A DNA stretch of 64,000 nt from SZUA-254 sp964596065 (GCA_964596065.1 CAZQSM010000003.1:23642-87641), one strand, 5' to 3'; shown: positions 9,495 through 19,475, numbered from the stretch's first letter. Notes: a model not told the origin generated them from the letters alone. Translations and numbers: made by a program.

Positions 9495-10874
9495 ATGAAA
9501 GCACACTCCTACATCCTGCGGGCCCATCTCGCGCCCTTTCTCTTCTCGTTCACAACACTGATGTTCGTTTTTTTGTTGCAATTCCTGATGAAGGCGGTCG
9601 ACCAGCTCGTCGGGAAGGGGCTGGGGTTCTGGGTCATCGGGGAGCTGATCGTGCTGAGCCTCGCCTGGATGGTGGTCCTCGCGATCCCCGCCTCGGTCCT
9701 GGTCGCGACACTGATGGGGTTCGGCAAGCTGTCGTCGCAGAACGAGATCACGGCGCTGCGCGCGGGGGGGATGAGCCTCCCGAAGATGATGACGACGGTC
9801 ATCGCGGCGGCCGCGCTCCTGGGGCTCCTCACGGTGGAGTTCAACAACCGGGTGCTCCCGGAGGCCAACCACCGCTTCAAGCTGTTGATGATGGACATCC
9901 GCAGGATCAAGCCCACCCTCTCGCTCAATTCCGGGCTCTTCAACCAGGACCTGACCGGGTACAGCATCCTGGCGAGGCGCGTGTCGCCGCAAACGAACGA
10001 CCTGGAGGGGTTGACGATCTTCGATTACACCGATCCGTCGCTGAACGTGGTCATCACCGCCGACCGGGGGCGGGTCTCGTTCACGCCCGACTACCGCAGG
10101 GTGGTGATGGACCTTTCCGACGGCGAGATCCACCGTTTCCGCCCCTCCGTCCGGGACGAATACCGGAAGATCGATTTCACCCGCCACCGGATCGCGATGG
10201 ACGCCGAGGGCTTCGACTTCGAGCGGAGCGCCGAAAACGCCTTCTCCAGGAGCGATCGCGAACTGAGCGCGGACGTGATGCGCGCGATCGTCGACAGCCT
10301 GCGGGCGGAAGCCGCGGCCGTGCGCGCGCAGGCGTTCGAGGAGCGGGACCCCCCGCGGCGCGTCCCGGGCCTCTCACGGCTGCCGGTCGCGGCCCGGCCC
10401 GACACGTCGTCCGGCCTGCTGGCCGCGAGGCTCGCCGCGCAGCGGGTGCGGACGCAATTGATGAACTCGGAAAACCGCCGCCTGACGATCGCGTCGATCG
10501 GGAAGCAGGTCAATTCCTACTTGGTCGAGATCCACAAGAAGTACGCGATCCCCGCCGCGTGCCTGGTGTTCGTGTTCATCGGCGTGCCGCTCGGCGTGAT
10601 GGCGCGGCGCGGCACGTTCGGCGTCGCGGCGAGCCTGAGCCTGGGGTTTTTCCTGATGTACTGGGCCTCCCTGATCGGCGGCGAGAAGCTCGGGGACCGG
10701 GGCATCATGCCCCCCTGGCTGGGGATGTGGATGGCCAACATCGTCCTCGGCGCCGTCGGCCTGGTGCTGACCGCGAGGATGACGAAGGAGATCCCGATGC
10801 TCACGATGTCGAAGGACAGCCGGATCCGGAGGCTGTTCGCGCGGCTCCAGCTCCCGGCCCGGGAGGCGGAGTGA
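9495..10874 (+). CDS. LptF/LptG-family lipopolysaccharide export permease (first copy)
   Basis: The 459-residue inner-membrane protein has the YjgP/YjgQ layout: three N-terminal membrane helices, a periplasmic beta-jellyroll domain and three C-terminal helices. The coupling-region motif SSQNEITALRAGGMSL is typical of LptF/LptG, which with LptB drive LPS from the inner membrane to the Lpt bridge. It is about 90 residues longer than E. coli LptF. The extra length is a charged, Ala/Arg-rich insert (about residues 250-330) before the last helices. The downstream paralogue begins 7 bp after the stop, so the two probably form the heterodimer. Which is LptF and which LptG cannot be decided by eye. 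Confidence 0.85.
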   Translation: MKAHSYILRAHLAPFLFSFTTLMFVFLLQFLMKAVDQLVGKGLGFWVIGELIVLSLAWMVVLAIPASVLVATLMGFGKLSSQNEITALRAGGMSLPKMMTTVIAAAALLGLLTVEFNNRVLPEANHRFKLLMMDIRRIKPTLSLNSGLFNQDLTGYSILARRVSPQTNDLEGLTIFDYTDPSLNVVITADRGRVSFTPDYRRVVMDLSDGEIHRFRPSVRDEYRKIDFTRHRIAMDAEGFDFERSAENAFSRSDRELSADVMRAIVDSLRAEAAAVRAQAFEERDPPRRVPGLSRLPVAARPDTSSGLLAARLAAQRVRTQLMNSENRRLTIASIGKQVNSYLVEIHKKYAIPAACLVFVFIGVPLGVMARRGTFGVAASLSLGFFLMYWASLIGGEKLGDRGIMPPWLGMWMANIVLGAVGLVLTARMTKEIPMLTMSKDSRIRRLFARLQLPAREAE

Positions 10875-10881
10875 CCCGGCC

Positions 10882-11967
10882 GTGAAAAAATTCGACAGGT
10901 ACGCCCTCCGGCAGTTCGTCGTCACCTGCCTCTTCTCCCTCGCCGCGTTCACGGCGATCTTCCTCGTCATCGACTTGATGGAGAATCTGGACGATTTCCT
11001 CGACAAGGCGGCCCCCGCGGGCATCATCCTGACCTACTACGTCTATTTCATGCCGGAGATCGTCAAGCTGATGCTCCCGGTGAGCGTCCTCCTCTCGGCC
11101 CTGTTCACCACCGGGCGCCTCTCGGCGCACAACGAGCTGATCGCGCTGAAATCGGGCGGGGTCAGCCTCTACCGGCTCATGGCCCCCTTCATCGTGCTCG
11201 CGGTGGGCCTGAGCGCGTTCGCGGTGTGGTTCAACGGATGGGTCGTCCCGGCGACGAACCAGAAGAAGTTCTCGATCGCGCGCTCCTATTTTCACAAGTA
11301 CCTGGAGAACACTTCGAGGGCGAACATCTTCATCCAGGACTCCCGCGACCGGATCCTCTCGATCGGCATTTACGACGACCTTCGCAGCACGGCGATCAGG
11401 GTGAGCATCCAGGAATTCGACCCGGCCGACCACTCGGTGATGAGGGCCCGGTACGACGCGTTCGAGATGCGCTGGAACCCCGGCCCGGGGAACTGGACGC
11501 TCCTGTCGGGCACGGAACGGAGGTTCACGGCCGGAGGCGAGGTCCACTCCGCGTTCAGCGAGAAGACGCTGCCCGCGATGAAGTTCTCGCCCGACGACGT
11601 CCGGAAAAAGCAGCAGAAGCCGGACGAGATGGACTACAACGAGCTCGGGGATTTCATCGACCACCAGCGGAGCGCGGGGCAGGACGTGTCGAGGTGGCTC
11701 GTGGATTATTACGGGAAGATCGCGTTTCCGTTCGCGAACCTGATCGTGGTGATCTTCGGGATCCCGTTCGCGGCGATCAAGCGCCGCAGCGGTCTCGGGG
11801 TGGAGTTCGGGATCGCACTGGCGATCTGTTTCCTCTACATGATCTTCATGAAGGTCAGCCAGGCCTTCGGCTACAACGGGGACATGGACCCCCTGCTCAC
11901 CGCCTGGCTGGCGAACCTCATCTTCCTCCTGGGCGGCGGTCTCACCCTCTGGTACGTCCCCAAATAG
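10882..11967 (+). CDS. LptF/LptG-family lipopolysaccharide export permease (second copy)
   Basis: This 361-residue protein is of normal family length and starts at a GTG 7 bp after the preceding permease. The N-terminal helix region (FVVTCLFSLAAFTAIFLVID) is followed by the conserved SAHNELIALKSGGVSLYRL segment, a periplasmic domain (residues 110-245) and three C-terminal helices including FANLIVVIFGIPFAAI. It is the expected partner of the first permease in the LptB2FG complex. The lptB ATPase and lptA/C genes are not in the window. It converges on the gene at 12005 with 37 bp between stops. Confidence 0.87.
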   Translation: MKKFDRYALRQFVVTCLFSLAAFTAIFLVIDLMENLDDFLDKAAPAGIILTYYVYFMPEIVKLMLPVSVLLSALFTTGRLSAHNELIALKSGGVSLYRLMAPFIVLAVGLSAFAVWFNGWVVPATNQKKFSIARSYFHKYLENTSRANIFIQDSRDRILSIGIYDDLRSTAIRVSIQEFDPADHSVMRARYDAFEMRWNPGPGNWTLLSGTERRFTAGGEVHSAFSEKTLPAMKFSPDDVRKKQQKPDEMDYNELGDFIDHQRSAGQDVSRWLVDYYGKIAFPFANLIVVIFGIPFAAIKRRSGLGVEFGIALAICFLYMIFMKVSQAFGYNGDMDPLLTAWLANLIFLLGGGLTLWYVPK

Positions 11968-12004
11968 GGGGCGTCGCCCGTGAGCGCGGCGCCGGCGGCG
12001 CCGC

Positions 12005-12970
12005 CTAGAAATCGTACCGGAAGTTCGCGGTGGTGACCGGGACCGATCCCAGCGGCGAGCGTTCCATCTTCAGCCGCACGCTCGCGTGGAGCGCCTTGTT
12101 CAGCTTCGAGACGGACCAGAAGGCGTCGATGGCACTCAGGATGTGGTTGACCACCGCGATGCTCACGAAGGTCGAGGCGACGTCGTACTTGTCGTTGGCC
12201 CTCGCCCGCATCTTCGCGTACTCGAAGAACCTCGACGATGTGCTCCGGATCGGCACGTTGTTCTCCAGCTCCGGGTTCAGCACCCCCGAATCGTCCCACC
12301 CCCGGCTGAACTGTTCGTACTTCCCGATCAGCTCGTAGTACTGCTGTTCCCCGTAATACGGGAGCGTGTGGGTGTACCCGTTGAGCCTCCCGTTGGCGAT
12401 GTCGCGCTCCATCGCGTTCAGCTCCTGCCAGTCGAGGCAGCTGAACGGCGGGTCGCAGGGGGGGGCGTTGTCCGGATAGATCAGGTCGCGATACTCGTCG
12501 GCCGAGGTCGTCAGGTCGGGGTTGAGGCTCCCGAGGTGGTTCAGCGTCCAGTCGGTGTACCGCGTGGCGCTCCAGTAGAGGTTCGCGTACGCCTTGTATT
12601 CGTCGGTGAGGTCGTCGCCCTGCTTGTCGTACGACCAGGCGACGCCCCACATCGCAGCCTCGGCGCCGAAGAAGAGCGCGGCCTTGAGATAGCTCCCGGC
12701 GTAGAGTTCACCCCCCCCGGGCACGGCGAGCGAGAGCGCCGCCGCCAGCCAGGGTGATTTCGTTCCGGCGGGACCGTCCCCCCCGTCCTGCCTGACCGGA
12801 GGCATCGCGTTCGCCGGGACGGTGGGGAGCGCGACGGCCGACGCGCCGAAAAAATCGACGCGGGGGTTTCCCGTGAGGGGGGCGTTCCGCGCTCCGCCCG
12901 ATTCCGCGATCCCCGGGAAGGCGAGCGTCGTGAAGAGAGCGACCGCGACCATCGTGACTGTTTTCATCAT
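12005..12970 (-). CDS. DUF5683-like exported or membrane protein of unknown function
   Basis: The 321-residue protein has an N-terminal signal segment and then KSPWLAAALSLAVPGGGELYAGSYLKAALFFGAEAAMWG (about residues 70-110). This is a hydrophobic Gly-rich hairpin resembling the DUF5683 proteins common in Bacteroidota and relatives (the full stretch lies at 12640-12760). The rest is Tyr/Trp-rich and soluble, ending in NFRYDF, compatible with membrane-edge or barrel-like C-terminus. It starts 9 bp after the stop of the propeller/barrel gene, with an AGGGA ribosome site, so it is the third gene of a surface-protein operon. Function unknown. Confidence 0.6.
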   Translation of the reverse strand: MMKTVTMVAVALFTTLAFPGIAESGGARNAPLTGNPRVDFFGASAVALPTVPANAMPPVRQDGGDGPAGTKSPWLAAALSLAVPGGGELYAGSYLKAALFFGAEAAMWGVAWSYDKQGDDLTDEYKAYANLYWSATRYTDWTLNHLGSLNPDLTTSADEYRDLIYPDNAPPCDPPFSCLDWQELNAMERDIANGRLNGYTHTLPYYGEQQYYELIGKYEQFSRGWDDSGVLNPELENNVPIRSTSSRFFEYAKMRARANDKYDVASTFVSIAVVNHILSAIDAFWSVSKLNKALHASVRLKMERSPLGSVPVTTANFRYDF

Positions 12971-12979
12971 GATCCCTCG

Positions 12980-15900
12980 TTAGTCAAAGTCGAATCCGAA
13001 GAGGACGCCGAAATGGTACTGCCATTCGCCGCCGTACGTGACGCGCTGATCGCGGCTTTCGACGTACCGCGTGAACGTGTCGAAGCCGTACGTGGCGTTG
13101 AAGAAGATGCGCGTCGGGTAGGCGTAGAACGAAAACGATTCCAGGCGGAGTTCGAATCCCGCGTCCCTGATGAACCGCCTGCCCGAAACCGCCCCGCCGC
13201 TCCAGGCCGTGCCCGCGTCGGCGTAGACGGCGCCGTAGAGCTTGTCGAAATAGAATTGCAGGAATCGGACGTCGATCCCCTCCCGGATCGGGAACCGGTA
13301 GGTGAGGTTCGCGTGGCCGTACTCGTTCCCGCCGAGGGAATAGAACGGGTATCCCTTCATCCCGGTCATCCCGCCGAGGTAAAAATCGAAAAAGTCGTCG
13401 ACCGGCGGCCCGAGGACGGTCCCCCCGCGGAGCGAGGCGGAGAGGGTGTGCTTCCAGCCGGGGAGCGGCTGCGACTGCCGGAGGTTGAACTCGATGCGGT
13501 GGAAGTCCACGTCCCTGAACACGTGGGCGAGCTCGCCGCGCGCGTTGACCTCGTCGGTCGGGTCGAAATCATTGAACTCGTAGTTGTACCGGACGCGCAG
13601 CTTGCTGCCGACCGGGTTGATCTCCTGGGTCCTGGAGGGGGCGCTCAGGTCGGCGCTCAGATCCAGGAAGAAGTCGTTCCCCTTGTAGTAGAGGATCCCC
13701 GTCGCGGGCACGAGCAGACGCGCCTCGGGGAGGAAGAACGAGCTGATGTTGGCCGTGTACCGGCTGTGCCGGTAGCCGTATTCCGCCCCGAGCCATTCGG
13801 CGAAGACCTTCTGGCGGAACCGCACGTCGAACTCGATCAGGTTGTAGGAAATGTCGACCGGGATCGTGTCGAGCGGCAGCGTGATGAAGGAATTCGTCTG
13901 CCTCGTGATGTTGTAAAACTCCAGGGAGAGGCCCGGGTCCATCCCGAGGTCGAAGAACCCGGGGATCGCGCCGAGATAATCGAACGTGAAGAAGAGGTCC
14001 CGCTCCCCCTTCCAGTTCATCGAGGCGCTCCCGAAGAAGCCGTACCGGTCGAGCATGTCGTAGGAGAAGAGGTACGCCCCCGGCTTGAGCACCTCGAACC
14101 CCTTGTTCCTCGGGTTGTAGTTGTCGATCCGGAGGAAGGGGATCACCGTGAGGGTGGTCGTGGCGTTGTTGTACGTTCCGTCCTTCACCTCCGGGGGATT
14201 CGAATCGTCGTACCGGCGGAGCGACTGCCAGTCGAACCCGCCGTTGTCCCGGGGCGGGGCGCCGTTCGTGCCCTGGCCGCCCGGCGTCGCGCCGAGGGCG
14301 GGATACGCGCGGAACGGTTCCGCGGGCGTTCCCCGGCGGACGTAGTGCGCGGGGGCGGGGAGGGTCGAAGGACCGCTCATCAGCGCGAGTTTGTATCCCG
14401 AGGAGGCGTAATGCGCGTAGGCGAGGTCGCCCCCCGGACCGACCTCGGGCATGAACGCGCCGCCGACGACGTTCGTGACCTGTCCGGTGGACCCGGCCGC
14501 CAGGTCGAGCCGGTAGATGTTGAAGATGCCGGTCCTGTCCGACGAATAATAGAGCGCGGTTCCGTCCGGGGCGTAGGTCGCCCCGCGTTCATCGTCGGCC
14601 GTGGCGACGACCGGGACCGGGTCGCCACCCGACGCGGCGATTTTCAGGATGTCGCGCCCGTCCCTGATCGAGTAATCGAAGACGATCGTCGACCCGTCCG
14701 GCGACCAGGCGGGGTTGTAGACCTGCTCGCCCGACTCGTAGCGGGTCAGCTGCCGCGTCCCGGATCCGTCGACGTTCATCGTGAAGAGGTTGAGCGTCCC
14801 GTCTCCGCCGGAGACGTAGGCGATCGTCCGGCCGTCGGGCGACACGGCCGGGGCGTTCGCGCGGAGCCCGCGCGTCAGCCGCCGCTCATCCCCCGATCCG
14901 ACGTCGACGGAGAAGAGGTCGGTGTAGGAGGACCAGAACGGATTGTCCCTGGTGTGTTTGGCGAAATAGATGGTGGTCCCGTCGGGGGACCAGGAGAAAT
15001 TCGACCTCACCCCCGCGACCACCTTGCGCTCCTGCTTCGTCGCGGGGTCGAACAGGTAGAGCGACGACGATGAAAAATAATCGCCCTTCTTGTTGCTGAC
15101 GTACGCGAGCCGTTTGCCGTCGGGGGAAAACGCCGGGTAGAGGTTCGCGAACCCGACGCCGCCCACGATGTCCCCTTCGGCGGGGGCGGCGAGCACCGCG
15201 GCGGTCCGGCCGGCATAGTCCGCCTTCAGCGCCTCCTGCCATTCACGGTAGACCGTTTCCCCGCCGACGCCGACAGCCCGTTCGATGGCGCCGTCGATCG
15301 TGACCTCGGTCAGCGTCGAGAGGTTCCGGGAGATTTCCCGGAGCTTCTCCTCGCCGAACCGGTCGACCAGGTAGCTCACGAAGGCGAAGCCGGCGTTGTA
15401 CGACGACTCGTTCCCGAGGCTGGTCTTTCCGAACACCGACATTTCGTTCCAGGTCAGCATCGTGCCGTCGAGGACGTACGACCGGAGGATCATGTCGCGG
15501 TGGCTGTCCCAGTAGTCGTAATCGAGCGCCGACCGGTTGTACTGCGCGACCCCCTCCGCAAACCAGCTCGGGATCACGAACCCCGACAGGGGGTACGACA
15601 CGATCCGGTTCGGGAACCCGTAGAGGACGTCCTGGCGGCGCTCCGACTCGTACCCGAGCCACTGGAGGTAGACGGCGGGCACCCGCCGGCCGAACTTGAA
15701 CGAGGTCTGGATCTGGACGATGTGGGTGAATTCGTGGGTGATGACGTTCCGGAGCCAGTTGTGGGTGCCGCGGAGGTCGGTGTCGAGGGACGAGGCCCAG
15801 ATCTCGACCTTGTTGTCGAAAAAATACGCCGCCCCGTTGGCGTAATCATCGTAATCCTTGATGACGAAGCTGACCTTGCCGTCGGGGGTGTGGTCGTAGA

Positions 15901-16147
15901 GCGCTGTGACCGGCCCGTAGATCTCCTCGGCGATCTTCGCCGTGACGCGGGCCGTGCGTTCGGTCCCCTCGTGGTAGTGGACGAAGAAATGTTCGGTCTC
16001 GAGGGTCCGCCACTCGAGCTCGGGATGGTGGAAATCCTCCTGCGCCGGCGCGCTCCCCGCGGCGAGGCAGGCCAGCGCGAGGGAGAGTGCGACGGCCGGC
16101 AGCGAAGGCCGGAGGGCCCCCGGGACCGCGAGGATGGACGTCGTCAT
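12980..16147 (-). CDS. Gluzincin-like domain + PD40 beta-propeller + outer-membrane barrel protein
   Basis: This 1055-residue protein has a signal peptide ending near GSAPAQ. Residues 45-300 form a peptidase-MA-like region with HEFTH (138-142) and a downstream Glu in SWFAEGVAQY (E198), a complete HExxH...E zinc signature. Residues 310-610 hold TolB/PD40-type propeller repeats (AFSPDGKRLAYVS, AVSPDGRTIAYVS, AWSPDGSTIVFDY). Residues about 650-1055 resemble the BamA/Omp85 surface-antigen barrel, with GGMTGMKGYPFYSLGGNEYG near the end and a terminal FDFD. Its ATG overlaps the stop of the M6-like gene (ATGA), so the two are co-translated. I infer a surface-anchored peptidase or scaffold; substrate unknown. 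Confidence 0.7.
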   Translation of the reverse strand: MTTSILAVPGALRPSLPAVALSLALACLAAGSAPAQEDFHHPELEWRTLETEHFFVHYHEGTERTARVTAKIAEEIYGPVTALYDHTPDGKVSFVIKDYDDYANGAAYFFDNKVEIWASSLDTDLRGTHNWLRNVITHEFTHIVQIQTSFKFGRRVPAVYLQWLGYESERRQDVLYGFPNRIVSYPLSGFVIPSWFAEGVAQYNRSALDYDYWDSHRDMILRSYVLDGTMLTWNEMSVFGKTSLGNESSYNAGFAFVSYLVDRFGEEKLREISRNLSTLTEVTIDGAIERAVGVGGETVYREWQEALKADYAGRTAAVLAAPAEGDIVGGVGFANLYPAFSPDGKRLAYVSNKKGDYFSSSSLYLFDPATKQERKVVAGVRSNFSWSPDGTTIYFAKHTRDNPFWSSYTDLFSVDVGSGDERRLTRGLRANAPAVSPDGRTIAYVSGGDGTLNLFTMNVDGSGTRQLTRYESGEQVYNPAWSPDGSTIVFDYSIRDGRDILKIAASGGDPVPVVATADDERGATYAPDGTALYYSSDRTGIFNIYRLDLAAGSTGQVTNVVGGAFMPEVGPGGDLAYAHYASSGYKLALMSGPSTLPAPAHYVRRGTPAEPFRAYPALGATPGGQGTNGAPPRDNGGFDWQSLRRYDDSNPPEVKDGTYNNATTTLTVIPFLRIDNYNPRNKGFEVLKPGAYLFSYDMLDRYGFFGSASMNWKGERDLFFTFDYLGAIPGFFDLGMDPGLSLEFYNITRQTNSFITLPLDTIPVDISYNLIEFDVRFRQKVFAEWLGAEYGYRHSRYTANISSFFLPEARLLVPATGILYYKGNDFFLDLSADLSAPSRTQEINPVGSKLRVRYNYEFNDFDPTDEVNARGELAHVFRDVDFHRIEFNLRQSQPLPGWKHTLSASLRGGTVLGPPVDDFFDFYLGGMTGMKGYPFYSLGGNEYGHANLTYRFPIREGIDVRFLQFYFDKLYGAVYADAGTAWSGGAVSGRRFIRDAGFELRLESFSFYAYPTRIFFNATYGFDTFTRYVESRDQRVTYGGEWQYHFGVLFGFDFD

Positions 16148-19100
16148 TTCACCACCGCGATCGTGACCACGGCATTGCCCGACCCGGACCGGCCGTTCGC
16201 CTCGATCTGCGCGAAATAGACGCCGCTCTCGACGCCGGAAACGTCCCAGTCCGTCTCGTTGTCGAGTCCGCCGCGCGCGCTCAGCCCCTCGAACGAAGTC
16301 ACCAGGTTGCCGGCGAGGTCGAAGATCCGGATCGTGACGGTCGCGTCGGTGGGGACGTAATACCGGATGTGCGTCAGGTAACCGTCCGCCCTGCCGACGG
16401 GGTTCGGCCAGTTGTAGGTGCGCGCGGGCGAGAGGAATCCTCCGGAGATCGGCGATTTCACCAGCACGGTGTCTTCCATGGCGCGGTTTCCCTCGTCCCG
16501 CGCGAACTGCGGCCAGGGCTGGACCGGCGGTGGTGCCGGACCGATGACCAGGCTCCCGGTTATCCAGGCATAGAGCGTCCCGTCTCCCGTCGCCGCCGCC
16601 AGACCGATGTCGACGCAGCTCAGGCAGGAACTCCGCGCGTAAAACACCGCCGGGGTCACGCCGTCGTTGGGGCCCGCCTGGAGCGGGAAACCGGGGAGCG
16701 CCCTACCCCCCCGTTTGTAGGCGAACACCACGCCTTCGGATGTCACGCCGGCGATGTCGGGCGCGCCGTCCCCGTCGAGGTCGGCAACGACCGGCGACCC
16801 GGCGAGGTCCGAGCCCGACCCGGCGTTGACCGGAAACCCGTCGAGCGGGGCGCCGGCCTGGTTCACGACGAACAGCTGCCGCCCGGCGAAGAACACGATG
16901 TCCTTCATCCCGTCGGCGTCAACGTCGGCGATGGCCGGGGCGCCTCCGATGCTCCCGCCCGCGTGGAACGGAAACCCGTCGAGTCTCCCCGTACAGATGT
17001 CATCCACCGAAACCGTGCCGCCTTCATGAAGGGTGACCCAGGTGAAGAGGTTGGGATCCCCGGGGGATGCGCCGTAAAACCTCCCGGCGGAAACGCGGGC
17101 CGCCCCGGACGTCAGCGGGACGCGCGGATCCGGGGCGGACGACCAGATGCACGCCGGCCCGAGGACCGACGCCGTTGCGCCGGAGCGAGCGCCGGCGACC
17201 AGGCCGCCTTCCTTCCCGAGGAGCGCGAGGCTGACCACGTCGGAGCTGTCGTCCGGGAAGGCGTGGAATTCCCGGACATCGTTCCCGCCGCGTCCCACGA
17301 GGTAGACGAACCCCTTCCCCGTGCCGACAGCGATGAACGAATCGGCGATGACCGGCGGGGTCGTCGCCGGGTACGGAAGGACGAGGGTGAAGAGCGAATC
17401 CAGGACGAGGTCCGCGTCGCCGTCGAAGAGTTCGGCGGCGACCAGCCGGCCGCCGCCGGAGGCCGACCCCGCCACGACGATGTCGGAATAACCATCATCG
17501 TCCAACAGGCCGAGGGCCGCCCTCGGGACGACGCTGTCCCACGCCGAAAAACCGCCGGGGAGAGGAAGGAGCCCGGACGAATCGGCGCCCGGGACGAGGG
17601 GCGCCCCGGACAACGTCCAGCCGTGCACGGCCGGGACGGGATCCCCGCTCACCGTCAGCAGGGCGCCGAATCCGGCCACGCTCACCGCCCCCGAGGAATA
17701 CGACGACGCGGTCGATTTTGGAAATCCGGCCAGCGGGCTCACGAGGCTGTCGCCGAGGGTGAACCTCGCCGTCATGCGGGGGCCGCGGGCGGAAAATTCG
17801 GAAACGACGGCGTGGCTGTTGGTGAAATTGTACCCGAGGCTGGGGGGATTCGAGTTCGGCCCGAAGACGTTCGACGCCACCCGCAGCGGGGCCTGGTTGC
17901 CGGCGTACCAGAAATCGAGCACGGTCCCGTCCTCGCTCCCGGAGCCGGGACTGATGAACCCGTACGACTGGCCGATGTCCTGCGAACCGTCCGCCTCCTC
18001 GACGTCGACGCCCCGGCGGGAGGGATCGGCGTTGACCGTGCCAGACGCGAGGCCGGCGTCGATCACACCCTCGTCGACGTGCCAGATCAGGACGCCGCCG
18101 TCGAACCATTCCCCTGTCCGGCCGTTCACCCCGCCCGGCAGGCTCCAGTCGTAATCATCCACGTCGAGGAGCGTCCCGTAGACCGAGTCCAGGTCGACGA
18201 ACGTGAACCCGGCGGTGTCCCTCGTCCAGGTCCGCGAGATCGTGTCGCCCGCGAACACCGTCCTGACCGTCTGGCCGTCCCCCATCGCGTCGCGGTTCCG
18301 GTTTTCGACCAGGAAGTATTCGCCCGTGCTGACCGGCACCCGGTAGACGGTGTCCGGGGCGTCGGGGATCCCGACCGCCGGGAGCCCGAGGACCGCGCTC
18401 CCCCCCGCGACCGTGATCGGGTCGACCCAGCCGAGGAAATATTTTTCCCACGCCGAGGGCTCGGGCGGGATGAACCCGCCCCAGCTGAAGATCGCCTGCC
18501 CGTCCATCAGGCCGAACCTGCCGATCCCTGACCGCCCGGTCCTGGTGTCGAACAGGTCCGGGAGTCCCAGGTGGCTGCCGACGTTCGCGGCCAGGAGGCC
18601 GTTGATGCCGAGCTCGAGAAGGACGCTCCCCCCCGTCACCGGTATCCGCCGGCTTTCGGTCTCGGGGATGATCATCGTATTGCCGATTGCGAAGGCCCCC
18701 CCGGAGACGGGGACGCCCCCGTAGCCGTCGCCGAACACCTTCCTGAGTGACCCCAGGTTCATGTAGAGTGAGGGAATGTCGAACGGCGTCGGGTCGAAGC
18801 CGTAGATGCTCACGAGGTCGATGTCTCGCCCGACCCCCGCGTGGAAGATGATGAACGCGTCGTAGTCGGCGAACGCCGTCCCCGGCGCGGCGGAATCGAC
18901 GAGCGTCCACGCGTCGCGGACAAGCCGGGCCAGTTCGGCGTTGTCCGCGCTGTTTTTCGGCGGACTGTAGTCGCGCATCGGCGCGGAAAGCCGGTAGACG
19001 TCGGGGAGGAGGTCGGCCTCGATTTCCAGCAGGCCGCCCGAAACCTTCCGGTAATAGTGTTCCAGGAACGAGAGATGGACGCTGAAGTAGCCGGCGTCGT

Positions 19101-19401
19101 GGGGGGCCGGGTCCTTGACGCGCGCGAGCGATTCCGTCATGTCGAAGGTTCCGTTCCCGGAGGTGCGTTCGTCGTTGTCCGGGACGAATTCCACCATCGC
19201 GGCGAGAATTTTCAGGGTGTCCGGCGCGACCGCGGCTCCACGGCCCCGCTCGGGTCGCGCCGCCGGCGCGGTCCCATCCCCGCCGGCGATCCGATGGTTG
19301 AACCGGTGCGTCGGGGGCCCCTGTCCGATCGCCGCGGTCGCGGTGATCACGACGAGGAGGAGGACGCTGGAGACGCGGGATGAAAGTCCTGCTCGGGCCA
19401 T
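16144..19401 (-). CDS. M6-like pseudopeptidase with FG-GAP repeats and T9SS type A sorting domain
   Basis: The 1085-residue protein has a signal peptide (to about residue 26) and an immune-inhibitor-A/M6-like domain (60-480). The usual HEFGHxLGLPDLYD reads ANVGSHLGLPDLFD (residues 272-285), so both zinc histidines and the catalytic glutamate are gone. Residues 560-930 contain FG-GAP/VCBS-like calcium-loop repeats (DVDADGMKDIVFF, DLDGDGAPDIAGV). The last ~85 residues (NWPNPVGRADGYLTHIRYYV ... SGVYFAQIEANG) are a type A sorting domain, marking secretion by the T9SS encoded around it. Probably a non-catalytic cell-surface binding or matrix protein. First gene of the operon with the barrel protein. 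Confidence 0.75.
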   Translation of the reverse strand: MARAGLSSRVSSVLLLVVITATAAIGQGPPTHRFNHRIAGGDGTAPAARPERGRGAAVAPDTLKILAAMVEFVPDNDERTSGNGTFDMTESLARVKDPAPHDAGYFSVHLSFLEHYYRKVSGGLLEIEADLLPDVYRLSAPMRDYSPPKNSADNAELARLVRDAWTLVDSAAPGTAFADYDAFIIFHAGVGRDIDLVSIYGFDPTPFDIPSLYMNLGSLRKVFGDGYGGVPVSGGAFAIGNTMIIPETESRRIPVTGGSVLLELGINGLLAANVGSHLGLPDLFDTRTGRSGIGRFGLMDGQAIFSWGGFIPPEPSAWEKYFLGWVDPITVAGGSAVLGLPAVGIPDAPDTVYRVPVSTGEYFLVENRNRDAMGDGQTVRTVFAGDTISRTWTRDTAGFTFVDLDSVYGTLLDVDDYDWSLPGGVNGRTGEWFDGGVLIWHVDEGVIDAGLASGTVNADPSRRGVDVEEADGSQDIGQSYGFISPGSGSEDGTVLDFWYAGNQAPLRVASNVFGPNSNPPSLGYNFTNSHAVVSEFSARGPRMTARFTLGDSLVSPLAGFPKSTASSYSSGAVSVAGFGALLTVSGDPVPAVHGWTLSGAPLVPGADSSGLLPLPGGFSAWDSVVPRAALGLLDDDGYSDIVVAGSASGGGRLVAAELFDGDADLVLDSLFTLVLPYPATTPPVIADSFIAVGTGKGFVYLVGRGGNDVREFHAFPDDSSDVVSLALLGKEGGLVAGARSGATASVLGPACIWSSAPDPRVPLTSGAARVSAGRFYGASPGDPNLFTWVTLHEGGTVSVDDICTGRLDGFPFHAGGSIGGAPAIADVDADGMKDIVFFAGRQLFVVNQAGAPLDGFPVNAGSGSDLAGSPVVADLDGDGAPDIAGVTSEGVVFAYKRGGRALPGFPLQAGPNDGVTPAVFYARSSCLSCVDIGLAAATGDGTLYAWITGSLVIGPAPPPVQPWPQFARDEGNRAMEDTVLVKSPISGGFLSPARTYNWPNPVGRADGYLTHIRYYVPTDATVTIRIFDLAGNLVTSFEGLSARGGLDNETDWDVSGVESGVYFAQIEANGRSGSGNAVVTIAVVK

Positions 19402-19475
19402 TATAACCTTGGGGAATTTAACGGGAGTCTCATAGGACAGTCAGGTCCGGAGGTTCCGACGCTGCGACACCGGCC

